64,000 nt of DNA, from contig CM071568.1 of NCBI GenBank assembly GCA_036426205.1, positions 50,437,045-50,501,044 on the forward strand, read 5' to 3'. The position numbers and the translations under genes were made by a program. This document shows positions 33,281 through 43,494 of this stretch, piece by piece (the stretch's first letter is position 1; every line of letters starts with the position of its first letter). The DNA is from Ascaphus truei. Its lineage: Eukaryota; Chordata; Amphibia; Anura; Ascaphidae. The notes under the pieces are model-generated. The model saw only the letters and a list, made by a program, of their open reading frames with translations. It did no database searches and was not told the origin of the DNA.

Positions 33281-34148
33281 ATGGAAGAAGGTACTGAGGA
33301 TTTGAATACTGTGAGTCCGGCCAATACTACATTTGTTGAGAAATGTGCAGATAATACGGGGGGCGGAAGCGTAGAGCAGCACATGTCTTTGAAGGCACAA
33401 CATTGAACAGCTGTGAAGATAATGTTGACCTCACCTTGTACTTTGTAAAATTGGAAAAAGCACTTTGACCAATCTCAGACTCTGGTGGGATATTACAACC
33501 CTGGATAATTATATCATTTCAAAGAGGATACCCAGAGGGCTTTGAGTTAAAAAGATGCCTTCATTTGGCTTCCCGTCAAAAGAATTTGAGTCCGAATGGA
33601 TCAAAGTGCTAGATGACTGTTCGACTAAATTGATGGATCTTATTATCAAAACCAAAATACAAGAGAGGATCGCGGTCAAAAAGACCTTTAAAGATCTACA
33701 ACAGAATTTACACACCTTCAGGGACATGGATGACTTCGAAAGGATGGATGACAAGTTGGGCCAATATGTGGAGAAAATGGAGGATGAAATAATGACAAAG
33801 AAGCAGAGAAAATTTGACAGAGACCGTGTAGACTATGAATGCAATCAGGTCTACATATGGCAGAAACCACCACCACTAAGGACTCCGAATCGACAGGACA
33901 ATGCACAGAGGAGGAATCCCAATAAACGAATGGAACATTCGAGAAAGTCCACACCTAAGAAGTCCATTTTGAAAAAATACCCTGAAACATCTAGTCTTTC
34001 AGATTTGTCAGACAATGACTCTCGTCAACTAACTGTCTCCTTCTCTACAGATGAATATACTGATAAAAGTCGAGATCATACTGAGCATGAAACACGACAT
34101 ATCAGATCATCACAAGAAGCGTCTACGTCCTATGATCTGAGAAGTTAA
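33281..34148 (+). pseudogene. PLE ORF1 protein, disrupted
   Basis: The start ATGGAAGAAGG matches the ORF1 start of copy 1. The frame stops after about 40 codons, resumes as YFVKLEKAL and RLWWDIT pieces (about 33430-33510) with shifts, meets a TGA just before the downstream PSFGF, and is then open from 33555 to 34148. That open part carries PSFGF, a charged helical segment, DRDRVDYECNQVYIWQKP, KSILKKYPETSS and an acidic/Ser tail. Compared with the 324-residue intact copy, the first third is broken. Its neighbour RT starts in the -1 frame, overlapping the last dozen bases. Confidence 0.7.
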
Positions 34149-36277
34149 AAAATTTCAAAATACCAACAAAAAGGACTAGGCGCTCGCCCAAAAGAAGGGG
34201 CGCAAAAGAGAGGGAAGATGGACTTTTGACCTGTTCTAATAATGTTTTAAATATTTCAGGCGTAGAACTGACAGATGGTGAAATGACCATGCTGAACAAG
34301 GGACTTAACTTTGCAATGGGGGATAATTTTGACCTTCTCAGCACCGTCATTGACCTTCAAAAATATGTCAGAAAACTCTCACTTAAGAAGTTTTTTCTAT
34401 CCAGGGGTGATACTGGTCATGGGCGTCCTCCGCCGGATGGCCTGGACACTTTTTGTCCATCCTCTCCAGCTGATGATACACCTGATAGGTTATCCTTTAA
34501 GGAGTTTAGTGTTCTTCAAGACATGAATGATTTACTTTTAGAACATGAATCAAATGAGACACGAGTGACTGATGCTGAAGAACAATACACATTTTTGACA
34601 AACAGCAAACATACTGACTTTAAAAACAAGTCTGTGTTTTGTCCGTTTTTCACCAAGGGAGTACACCTACAGATGTTCGAGAAGTTGGTGGAGAAGGATC
34701 TCCAAACTCTCGCAAGGGGCTTTACCTTTTCTACATTGGCCCATGACAATATTTCTAGAGAGGAACGACAGCATCTTCACTCCCTGAAAAATATACAGGA
34801 CATAATAATTAAAAATGCGGATAAGGGAAGGGCAGTAGTGGTAATGCATATTGACACTTATCTGTCTGAAACTTTAAGACAGCTGAATAACACACAAGCT
34901 TATTGCAAATTGGATAGAGATCCTACAGTCCCTTATCTTGCAGAGATTCGAGATTTGATTGATATGGGCAGAGAGTTGGGAGTTCTGACACAACAGGAGT
35001 CCATGTATCTTTTTAATCCATTCCCCACAATACCTATTTTTCACCATCTCCCAAAGATCCATAAGTCTCTGGTCTGCCCTCCTGCCAGACCTATCATATC
35101 GAGCATTGGATCTTTGGGAGATGGTTTCTCTAGGTACGTGGTTCATTTTTTGCAAACAATGGTGAAGACGCTTCCCTCGTATCTAAGGGACTCATCAGAC
35201 TTGCTTTCAGATATTCGAAATATTACATGGTCAAGCACTTTTATATGGGTCACACTTGATGTGAACTCGTTATATACGATAATAGATCACACTTTAGGCA
35301 CCATAGCTATTAGTCACTATATAAATTACTCCAATATTCACTTAGCCCAGAGCACGTTTATTTTGGATTGTGTTATGTTTTTATTACAACATAATTATTT
35401 TTTATTTGCTAAATACAATTATTTAGAGACACGGGGCACAGCCAGGGGCACATCTTTTGCACCTTTGCACGCTAACCTCTTTATGGGATTTTGGGAAGCT
35501 ACACACATTTTCGGTGATACTAATCCTTTCAAAGACTATATTGTTTTTAACCATTGTTATATAGATGATTTAATATTAATTTGGTGTGGGGGTGTACAAC
35601 CACTACATGCATTTTTCGAATATCTGGATACCAATACTTACAATTTAAAATTCACCCATCTGTTTCATGGCACTCAAATAGACTACCTGGATATATATCT
35701 TTATGTTGATGTCAATTTGAAGATACAAACTGATATTTTCAGGAAAGAGAACTCCCGGAACTCTCTGCTCAGAGCCAACAGTGCCCATCCTAGACCCCTA
35801 CTCTGAGGTATCCCGAAAGGGCAGTTCCTGAGGTTGAGAAGGATCTGCTCCACGGAGCAGGCCTTCCTATCTCAGGCTAAACAATTGACAATGAGATTTA
35901 AGACTCGGGGCTATAGTGATGGAGATATTGCAGCAGCCTTTCAGCTAGAATTACATACAGATAGAATGCAACTACTAGACAAAACTAAAATAAAGAAAAA
36001 TACCTCTAAGAAAGGTAAGCCATACTCCCAAATAGAATTGAAAGATGAGATACCATTATTCATAACTACATTCTCCAAGCAAGCTCAACAAATTAGAGCT
36101 ATTCTATGCAAGCATTGGGAGGTTCTGAAATTGGATAAGGATTTGAACAATTATACTAAATCTAACCCAAAGATAGTCTTCAGGAAGGCGAGGACCATTG
36201 GGAGTCAAATCTCACCTAGTCTATTCTGTTCCAAGAAAGATACAACCATAAGTAAAACCAAGGGCTTTTTTAGGTGA
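34136..36277 (+). pseudogene. PLE reverse transcriptase and linker (one stop)
   Basis: The frame is open from 34136, inside the end of ORF1 and in its -1 register, through a basic stretch (KRTRRSPKRRGAKERED) without a nearby ATG. It continues with VLNISGVELTD (34247), ADKGRAVVVM (34817), PIFHHLPKIHKSL (35033), PARPIISS, the catalytic LDVNSLY (35258), GTARGTSFAPLHANLFMG (35438) and the catalytic YIDDL (35559). A single TGA at 35804-35806, where relatives have Arg, interrupts it. The linker resumes at once with GIPKGQFLRLRRICS and continues through IPLFITTFSKQAQQIR to about 36277, where a small deletion shifts the frame. The RT catalytic Asp residues are intact. Confidence 0.85.
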
Positions 36278-36704
36278 CTGTAGACTCTGCAGATATGCGA
36301 CACCCATTAAATCTATCAGAGATGTCCATACAGATCAGAGATACAAGTTACGCTCCTTCATGACATGTAATACCAAGTACGTTATTTACATACTGAAATG
36401 TACTTGTGGTAGTGGATATGTGGGGAGGACTATCAGAACACTCAGAAAGAGAATGAGTGAACATGTGAGGAGCATTAAAAACAAGGATGAGAGATTCCCA
36501 GTAGCACGTAAATTCAGTCATTTTCCAGTAGGATCATTGAGCACTTTTACATTTAGTGCAATCGAACATATATACATCAACACTAGAGGGGGAGATAGAG
36601 AGGCCCTCTTAAATCGCAGAGAGAGGCACTGGATTTATACCCTTGGGACTTTGGCATCCAAGGGCATGAATCTAGATTGGGAATTGAAACATTTCCTTAA
36701 ATAG
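36278..36704 (+). pseudogene. PLE GIY-YIG endonuclease domain
   Basis: The sequence reads GDCRLCRYATPIKSIRD; a small deletion has removed one Cys of the CxxCxxC motif. Then follow VIYILKCTCGSGYVGRT (GIY-YIG core), the Arg/His segment MSEHVRSIKNKDERFPVAR, a REALLNRRERHWIY segment with the likely metal-binding Glu, and the family terminus WELKHFLK before TAG. The endonuclease nicks target DNA for target-primed reverse transcription. Apart from the upstream shift the domain looks whole. Confidence 0.85.
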
Positions 36705-36957
36705 GTTCCTTATTAGTATTTCTTAGGACCATAATTTTTTATGACGGTCATCTCTGCTTTGCCACAATAGAGACCTGTATGACGGTCAATGAGTCTACTA
36801 ATATATATAGTGTATCGCATTTTTGACTTAAGGGTTCTAGTTGTTATAAAAGATATCTAATTGGATAACTAATTACCATTTTTGTGTCTGAAGTCTCTGT
36901 GAAATTCCTTTTACTACCTCTGATCGTCACCATTTTCGTCCCGGTTACCTTACTTTG
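36705..36957 (+). other. PLE 3' non-coding region, left of insertion
   Basis: Contains two ATGACGGTCA words (36740-36749 and 36779-36788). It ends with the CTTTG target site (36953-36957) and continues after the inserted element at 43299. Confidence 0.7.
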
Positions 36958-37693
36958 TGTCACATCCGCAGCTACTCCGGTCACGGACCGCCCCGCTGAC
37001 GCGTCACACGGCGTTCCTATGCGCACACGCACGGCTAGGGCAGTACACGCACGCTCAGTGAGAAGCTGCCAGCACCTCCCACTGGGAGGGAACTCGGCCG
37101 TACACCCGCGTGACGTCAGCGATCTGCGACGCGCATCGCGCACGCGCGCGGGTTGCTCGGCAACCAAGCCAGCCACCAGGAAAGCATGACCTGCAGGCTG
37201 TTTCTATTGCTGCTGCTCGGACACCATTGGAGGACCGGATCACACCCTTGCAATGTAATTGGATCCTCCCTGCATATATACCTGCTCCTGTCTGGCATTC
37301 CTTGCTGAGCATAAACTCCTGTTTATGCATTGTGCTCACCGCTGCTGTTTTGTGTTGCTTGAACTTTGCTTGGCCTGACCTGTCTGTTTCCTGATACTTG
37401 AACCTGGCTGTTCTTTGGACTCCTACCTTCTCCAGCACTTTGAACCCGGCTCTGCTCTCGACCATTCTACCTTCTATTACCCTGGACCTTGGCTACGGAA
37501 ATCTACTATCCTCTACTCTCCAATCCCGGATCACGGCAAGTACCCTGACTACCCTGACCTCTCCAACCCTACGACGCGGTACGACTTGGACTACGCATTC
37601 CGGACAGGACTGCGTGGTTGTGGGTCGGTGTCTTTCTATCCCCACCTCAGCCCCGCGGTCTTCCGTACTGTTTGTGGTGAGCGCAGCGTGACA
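36958..37693 (+). repeat. Chromovirus 5' LTR (736 bp)
   Basis: It runs from TGTCACATCC to GCAGCGTGACA. Its last 271 bp equal 43023-43293 with about two differences. The promoter-like part includes TGACGTCA (37111-37118), an RFX X-box-like GTTGCTCGGCAAC (37152-37164) and a TATA-like GCATATATA (37272-37280). A gag ATG follows at 37696, so there is almost no leader and no obvious tRNA primer site. Confidence 0.85.
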
Positions 37694-37695
37694 AT

Positions 37696-38526
37696 ATGCT
37701 CAGCCTAACAAACATGGACGCCGCTGAGGTGGCCCGACGCCTAGACACACATGAGGAATGCTTCCGGCAACTTACCGGATCATTCACGCTTAAGGAGCAA
37801 CTAGTCACCCAACTCAAACAAGACGTAGATACCCTTACCGAGCAAGTTAGACGCCTGACCGTATCTACAATCAACGCCGCACCACTTGCAACCATTCCCG
37901 CACTCACGACACATACCACTGAGCCAAGATTACCTACGCCCAACCGGTATGCTGGGGACCCCAATGGTTGCCGAGGGTTCCTGAACCAGTGCTCCATACA
38001 GTTTGAGTTACTTCCCTCGCACTTCCCTTCCTCACGATCAAAAGTCGCATACATACTCTCCTTGCTGACGGACGCCGCTCAAGCCTGGGCATCCCCTATC
38101 TGGGAGCAACGCCCCAATCTGACTTCAAACCTCGCCCTCTTCATCGTCGAGTTCAGAAGGGTGTTTGACACCCCAGGGCGTAAGGTTACCGCCGCATCTA
38201 CTCTGCTTAATATTTCCCAAAGAGACCGGACTGTGGCTCGCTATGCCCTGGATTTTCGGACGGTGGCGACGGAGACCGTCTGGAACGATGAGGCCCTATC
38301 TGCAGCCTTCTGGCAGGGTCTGTCCGAATGTCTGAAGGGCGAACTGGCATCTCTTGATCGCCCTGCCGGATTGGAGAATCTGATAGACCTATGCATCCGC
38401 ATGGATCAGCGTCTACAAGAGAGAAAGATGGAAAAGAACAAACAACCTCGAGGTATACAATCTTCCTCTGTTTCCACCATAGGCCCTCTACTCTCCACAA
38501 CTCCCATCCTAGACGAACCCATGTAG
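37696..38526 (+). CDS. gag: Gag, sushi-type (276 aa frame)
   Basis: The N-terminus has a coiled-coil-like segment (LKEQLVTQLKQDVDTLTEQV), then the capsid-type region with YAGDPNGCRGFLNQCSIQF, FPSSRSKVAYILSLL, AAQAWASPIWE and QGLSECLKGELASL, typical of sushi-ichi and RTL1-like gag. The frame ends at 38524-38526. The zinc knuckle lies just downstream in another frame, so a frameshift separates them. ATG codons at 37696 and 37714 are both possible starts. The capsid part would assemble the virus-like particle in the cytoplasm. Confidence 0.8.
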   Translation: MLSLTNMDAAEVARRLDTHEECFRQLTGSFTLKEQLVTQLKQDVDTLTEQVRRLTVSTINAAPLATIPALTTHTTEPRLPTPNRYAGDPNGCRGFLNQCSIQFELLPSHFPSSRSKVAYILSLLTDAAQAWASPIWEQRPNLTSNLALFIVEFRRVFDTPGRKVTAASTLLNISQRDRTVARYALDFRTVATETVWNDEALSAAFWQGLSECLKGELASLDRPAGLENLIDLCIRMDQRLQERKMEKNKQPRGIQSSSVSTIGPLLSTTPILDEPM

Positions 38527-39229
38527 CTAGGAGGGACTACTCCCTTCACCTGTTGAGAGGCAACGGAGAAGACGAGCGGGCTTGTGCCTCTACTGTGGCA
38601 ATAACGGACACCTGGTGTTCAACTGTCCCATTAAACGGGAAACGCCAAAACCAGTGAGATAAGGAGGATCACGCTGGGCACTGCAACCTTTCCTCCTCCT
38701 CAACCCTCTACTAGGATTTACCTACCCATCTCCATATCGGTGAGACCTTCACAGTACAGACACGGCCTTTCTGGATTCGGGGGTCAGGGGGAAACTTCGT
38801 TGACCAAGATTTCGCAATCAAGAATAAGATACCGTTGGTACCCAAAGATCGACCGGTAGCCCTTGAAGCCATCGACGGATGACCCTTGCAGCCTGCGTTC
38901 ATTTCCTTGCAAACTGTGCCCCTTAAGATCTCGACCGGTGACGCTCACTCCGAGAACTTAACACTGGATATTATCCACACTCCCTCCACGGACGTTATTC
39001 TAGGACTCCCATGGCTCCGGATCCACAATCCAGTCGTCGACTGGACAGAGTCCACGCATCTACGTTGGAGTTCCTATTGCTTGGAACATTGCATAGCTAC
39101 TCCTAAATCGGTGGCAGGTCTGGAACTCACGGATCCTGACAGGATACAGCTACCGGAGATATATGAAGAGTTTTGCGACGTCTTTGACAAACGCCAGGCA
39201 GAGGAACTTCCGCCACATCGTGCGTACGA
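38527..39229 (+). pseudogene. Gag zinc knuckle and protease region, frameshifted
   Basis: A CCHC knuckle, CLYCGNNGHLVFNC, lies at about 38584-38626. A protease segment AFLDSGVRG lies near 38764-38790, then shifts to NFVDQDFAI. The C-terminal protease part reads VILGLPWLRIHNP (38994-39032). The active-site DSG is present, but at least two frame changes and a stop (38879-38881) break the polyprotein. Confidence 0.7.
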
Positions 39230-41312
39230 TTGCCCAATCGATCTTCTACCCGGTACCATGCCCCGAGGGGAGGATCATACCCATTGTCCATACCTGAGAC
39301 TCAGGCTATGAGACTATATATCCAGGAGAATCTTCAGAGGGGGTTCATTCGTAAATCCTCATCACCTGCGGGGGCGGGTTTTTTCTTCGTCAAGAAAAAG
39401 GACGGAACCCTCAGACCCTGCATAGACTATCGCAGTCTCAACAAACTTACCATAAAGAACCGCTACCCCCTTCCGTTAATAACATAATTGTTTGACAAAC
39501 TCCAAGGAGCTAAGATCTTCACCAAGCTGGATCTCAGAGGCGCCTATAGTCTGGTCAGAATCAGACAAGGAGACGAATGGAAGACAGCATTCAATACTCG
39601 CGACGGGCATTACGAGTACCGAGTTATGCCGTTTGGGTTGTGCAATGCCCCTGCGGTCTTCCAAGACTTTGTTAATGACATCTTTAGAGACCTTCTGGAC
39701 CGTCATGTGATTGTATACCTGGATGATATATTAATTTTTTCCAGATCCATGCCGGAACATACTACTCACGTCAAACAAGTCTTACAGCGCTTAAGAGAGA
39801 ACCACTTATTTGCTAAGCTTGAGAAATGCCATTTCCACCAAAGATCTACCTCATTTCTCGGCTATATTATATCGGACACTGGACTCGCTATGGACCCCAG
39901 CAAGGTCAAAGCTGTACTCGAATGGCCCTGTCCTCTCTCCCTCAAGGCTATCCAAAGGTTCCTCGGCTTCGCCAACTATTACCGGAGGTTCATTCAAGGA
40001 TTCTCATCGGTAGTAGCACCCATCACGGCGCTCACTCAGAAAGGAGCTGACCCTACTAATTGGTCTAACGAAGCTCTCCAGGCCTTCGAGAGGATAAAGA
40101 CGGCATTCGCCTCAGCACCCATCTTGGTACACCCAGATCCTTCATTACCATTTTCCTTAGAGGTAGACGCCTCCGATATAGGAGCAGGGGCTATACTCTC
40201 CCAGAGAAAGAATCCTCAAGCTCCACTTCACCCCTGTGCGTATTTTTCTAAAAAAAATTCCTCCGCTCAAAGGAATTATGACGTGGGTAACCGGGAGCTC
40301 CTCGCGATCAAACTGGCCTTGGAGAAGTGGAGACATCTACTGGAGGGTACGGAGACACCTGTCACAATATTAACAGACCATAAGAACCTACTGTACATTG
40401 AGGGAGCACGGCGACTCGGGTCTCGCCAGGCAAGATGGTCCTTATTCTTTACACGCTTCAACTTCCTCATTTCATATATCCCAGGCTCTAAGAACATTAA
40501 AGCCGACGCGTTGTCTCGACAGTTCCTGGTAGAGGATAGCAGGGTGAAACAGCAGGAGACCATTCTTCCATCCACTTGCATTGTGGCAGCCAGTACTTTC
40601 AGCGCCTTGCCTGATATTACCAAGGCTCAAAACAACATCCCAGCAGGACTCAAGGTTCCAGAGGATCGTTTGTTCACTCCACTTCTTTACCAGAGGAGAG
40701 TCATGGAGTGGGGACATTCATCCAAGACAGCTGGTCATCCTGGCACCAAAAGAACTACTGAGCTCATCGAACGCACGTTCTGGTGGCCCAATATGCGGAG
40801 GGACATACGAGCTTTTGTATCTTCATGCGCTATTTGTGCACGGAACAAGACGCCACACAACAGACCTGCGGGTCTTCTTCATCCATTACCGATCCCGGAA
40901 CGTCCATGGACACACATATCTATGGACTTTATTGTTGAGTTGCCTAAATCTAGAGGCATGGACACCATACTCGTAGTGGTGGACAGGTTTTCAAAACAGG
41001 CACACTTCATTCCCATGAAAGGTCTACCCACCGCATCGATGTTGTCTGACGTTTTCATCAGGGAGATCTTCAGGTTGCATGGTACTCCCCGGAACATAGT
41101 ATCTGACAGAGGATCCCAGTTCATTTCACGATTCTGGAGAGCGTTCTGTAAGAGTCTGGATGTCACACTACATTTCTCGTCAGGCTATCACCCCCAGACC
41201 AATGGGCAAACTGAACGCACCAATCAGTGTCTGGAACAATTTTTAAGGTGTTTTGTTGCTGATACTCAAGACGATTGGGCAGAACTTCTTCCATGGGCAG
41301 AATTCTGCAGTC
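39230..41312 (+). pseudogene. pol: Chromovirus Pol: RT, RNase H and truncated integrase
   Basis: The RT starts around [20 protein letters not shown] stop (39485-39487) interrupts PLIT|LFDKL, and the frame is then open from 39488. RT motifs are LDLRGAY, MPFGLCNAPAVFQ and the catalytic YLDD (39716-39727). RNase H shows EVDASDIGAGA and LTDHKNL. The integrase shows the HHCC zinc domain (GHPGTKRT...CAICARNK), MDF with the first catalytic Asp, VSDRGSQF with the second, and HPQTNGQTERTNQ with the Glu. It breaks off after WAEFCSQ, so the C-terminal part and any chromodomain are lost. Confidence 0.9.
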
Positions 41313-41325
41313 AGTGGGGGAGAGG

Positions 41326-41880
41326 GAGGGGGAGGGGTGGGGAGGGGAAAATCCTGCTCAGCTCAAAATAGACTTTCTAGGGAGGTGCTATCAGGGTGAA
41401 ACATAAGCGTATGGGAGGAGAGAGGAAAGAACCCTATATGATGCACTCAACCCTACTAAATGAAAATAATAAACTTTTATTAATGTAATGGAAAAAAGCA
41501 AACATAACAAATATATTTAAAACCTAAAAAGTGTACTGTGCAGTTCTGATGTGCAATCACTCTAGATGACCAAGTAGTGTCATAACTAGTGTGAAGCACA
41601 GGGGGGAGGGGTGGGGAGGGGAAAATCCTGCTCAGCTCAAAATAGACTTTCTAGGGAGGTGCTATCAGGGTGAAACATAAGCGTATGGGAGGAGAGAGGA
41701 AAGAACCCTATATGATGCACTCAACCCTACTAGATGAAAATAATAAACTTTTATTAATGTAATGGAAAAAAGCAAACATAACAAATATATTTAAAACCTA
41801 AAAAGTGTACTGTGCAGTTCTGATGTGCAATCACTCTAGATGACCAAGTAGTGTCATAACTAGTGTGAAGCACAGTAGAA
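41326..41880 (+). repeat. 274 bp tandem duplication
   Basis: gaaaatcctgctcagctc begins at 41347 and again at 41621. The two units are almost identical over their length and are joined at a ggggaggggtggggaggg tract. Confidence 0.95.
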
Positions 41881-42043
41881 TAGAGTAACTGTTGATTCTC
41901 ACAATACTTGTATGGAAGTGGTTCAGTAGATGCACAGTAAATATAACCCTGTCAGGGAAGTAACTGGTGTGCAATCTACATCGGTATTGTGATACACACG
42001 AACACTGGGAGCATTGATAGTGCAGCACTGTGTTACAAAGCTG

Positions 42044-42553
42044 CAGTAGGGCACATAGCACTGCTGCATACACAGGAAGCCAAATGCAAACCCAGGCAGG
42101 GAAGGACCCCCCTGGTTAGGGTGACCACCCGTCCCCCTTTTGCCGGTACAGTCCCGTTTTTTCGGGAGCTGTACCGGTTTTCTGTGAGTACCGGAAATGT
42201 CCCGGATTTTCCTCAATGTGTCCCCATTTTTTTTTTTTGGCGCCGGCAGTGCGCGAGTAAGCTGCGGTGCGCTGTGCGCTGTGCACGAGTCTGCGGCGGC
42301 ACGGAGGAGGAGACTGCAGCAGCCCGGCTGGAGGCGGAGAGCCACCTGCTCGTGGCTGCCTCTGTCTGTACTCCAGTCTGTCTGTGTGTGTGTGTGTGTG
42401 TGTGTACCAGTGTCTGTGTGTGTGTGTGTACCAGTGTGTGTGTGTGTGTGTGTGTACCAGTGTGTGTGTGTGTACCAGTGGCAGTAGGGCACATAGCACT
42501 GCTGCATACACAGGAAGCCAAATGCAAGCCCAGGCAGGGAAGGACCCCCCTGG
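42044..42553 (+). repeat. Direct repeat pair around a (TG)n-bearing segment
   Basis: The 72-base word beginning gcagtagggcacatagcac occurs at 42044-42115 and 42480-42553. Between them lie a CpG-rich stretch with cccgttttttcgggagctg and a TG/TGTACCAG microsatellite (42380-42480). Confidence 0.85.
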
Positions 42554-42889
42554 TAATAGATCAATGGGAGCGCTGCTGGGAGGTGGGTGCAAGTAAGTAT
42601 ACCCCGTGGTCAACCTGTTTCAACAGGGCTAGGGGGAACCCCAGACTAATAGCCAGAACTCACGCTTTGCCGCTCCTTCCAGGGGGGAGGGGGGGGAGTA
42701 TTCTCACAACCCTACTGTGTAAATATACTTTGGGCTGGCCAGTGCCAGCAGGAGGTCTGATATACCTATTTGCTAGCTAGTGGGATCCACACCTGTGGCC
42801 CACATCAAAGTATTAATCTATTCTACAGAGCGTAAGCAAACTCCTATGAGTTTGACACTGCAACAATACAGCCGGCGACGCTATGACAT

Positions 42890-42937
42890 CATCCCGACGC
42901 GCGTTTCGTTCCAGACAAGAGAACTTCTTCCGCGGAA
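42890..42937 (-). ncRNA. Hammerhead-like motif (minus)
   Basis: On the minus strand: core CGGAAGAA, stem II GTTC/GAAC with loop TCTTGTCTG, then GAAAC-GCGC-GTC and GGGATG. Core positions 3 and 8 keep C and G. A half X-box (CCATGGCAAC on the minus strand, 42972-42981) lies just upstream. Confidence 0.5.
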
Positions 42938-43022
42938 AGAAGGACGCCCTGCATAGACCTGCCTTAAATACCCTGTTGTTGCCATGGAGCGCTGGTAACA
43001 CATTCAGAGGAAAGCTCCTCCT

Positions 43023-43293
43023 CTACCTTCTCCAGCACTTTGAACCCGGCTCCGCTCTCGACCATTCTACCTTCTATTACCCTGGACCTTGGCTACGGAA
43101 ATCTACTATCCTCTACTCTCCAATCCCGGATCACGGCAAGTACCCTGACTACCCTGACCTCTCCAACCCTACGACGCGGTACGACTTGGACTACGCATTC
43201 CGGACAGGACTGCGTGGTTGTGGGTCGGTGTCTTTCTATCCCCACCTCAGCCCCGCGGTCTTCCGTCCTGTTTGTGGTGAGCGCAGCGTGACA
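43023..43293 (+). repeat. Chromovirus 3' LTR, last 271 bp only
   Basis: Matches 37423-37693 with about two substitutions and ends GTGACA before the CTTTG duplication. Confidence 0.95.
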
Positions 43294-43494
43294 CTTTGGT
43301 GCTTTTCATTTATTATTGTTGCAAGTCTTTCTGGTCAGTGGGCTTAATCTATTTACCATGGACTGTATATATATATCTATATCGATATATATTGCTAATT
43401 CATTTTTTAACTCCCATCATTTCTTATGGTGACTGGTAGTTCACTTATTGATTTGGTTTATTTATTTATTATGATATAGAATATTCAGATAGAG
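43294..43494 (+). other. PLE 3' non-coding region, right of insertion
   Basis: Begins with the second CTTTG and joins the 3' pLTR at 43495. Confidence 0.7.

Larger units (their letters stand above)
41313..43022. repeat. Foreign repeat DNA replacing the chromovirus 3' part
   Basis: Contains a 274 bp tandem duplication (41326-41880), a second direct repeat pair (42044-42115 and 42480-42553), a (TG)n tract and a hammerhead-like motif on the minus strand near its right edge. It has no pol similarity. The junction with the partial LTR at 43023 is abrupt. Confidence 0.75.
36958..43293 (+). mobile_element. Ty3/gypsy chromovirus (sushi-like), 3' part rearranged
   Basis: The termini are TGTCAC and GTGACA (perfect 6-base inverted), flanked by CTTTG on both sides (36953-36957, 43294-43298), so the insertion is clear. 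Order: LTR, gag, zinc knuckle, protease, RT, RNase H, integrase. The integrase ends abruptly at about 41312, and foreign repeat DNA (41313-43022) connects to only the last 271 bp of the 3' LTR. The gag and pol features resemble the vertebrate sushi group, from which RTL/PEG10 host genes derive. Confidence 0.9.

Noticed and set aside
41989..42780. 263-codon frame and its overlapping neighbours
   Set aside because: It crosses a TG microsatellite and duplicated repeat DNA; the composition is unlike a protein and frames on both strands are open because of the repeat.
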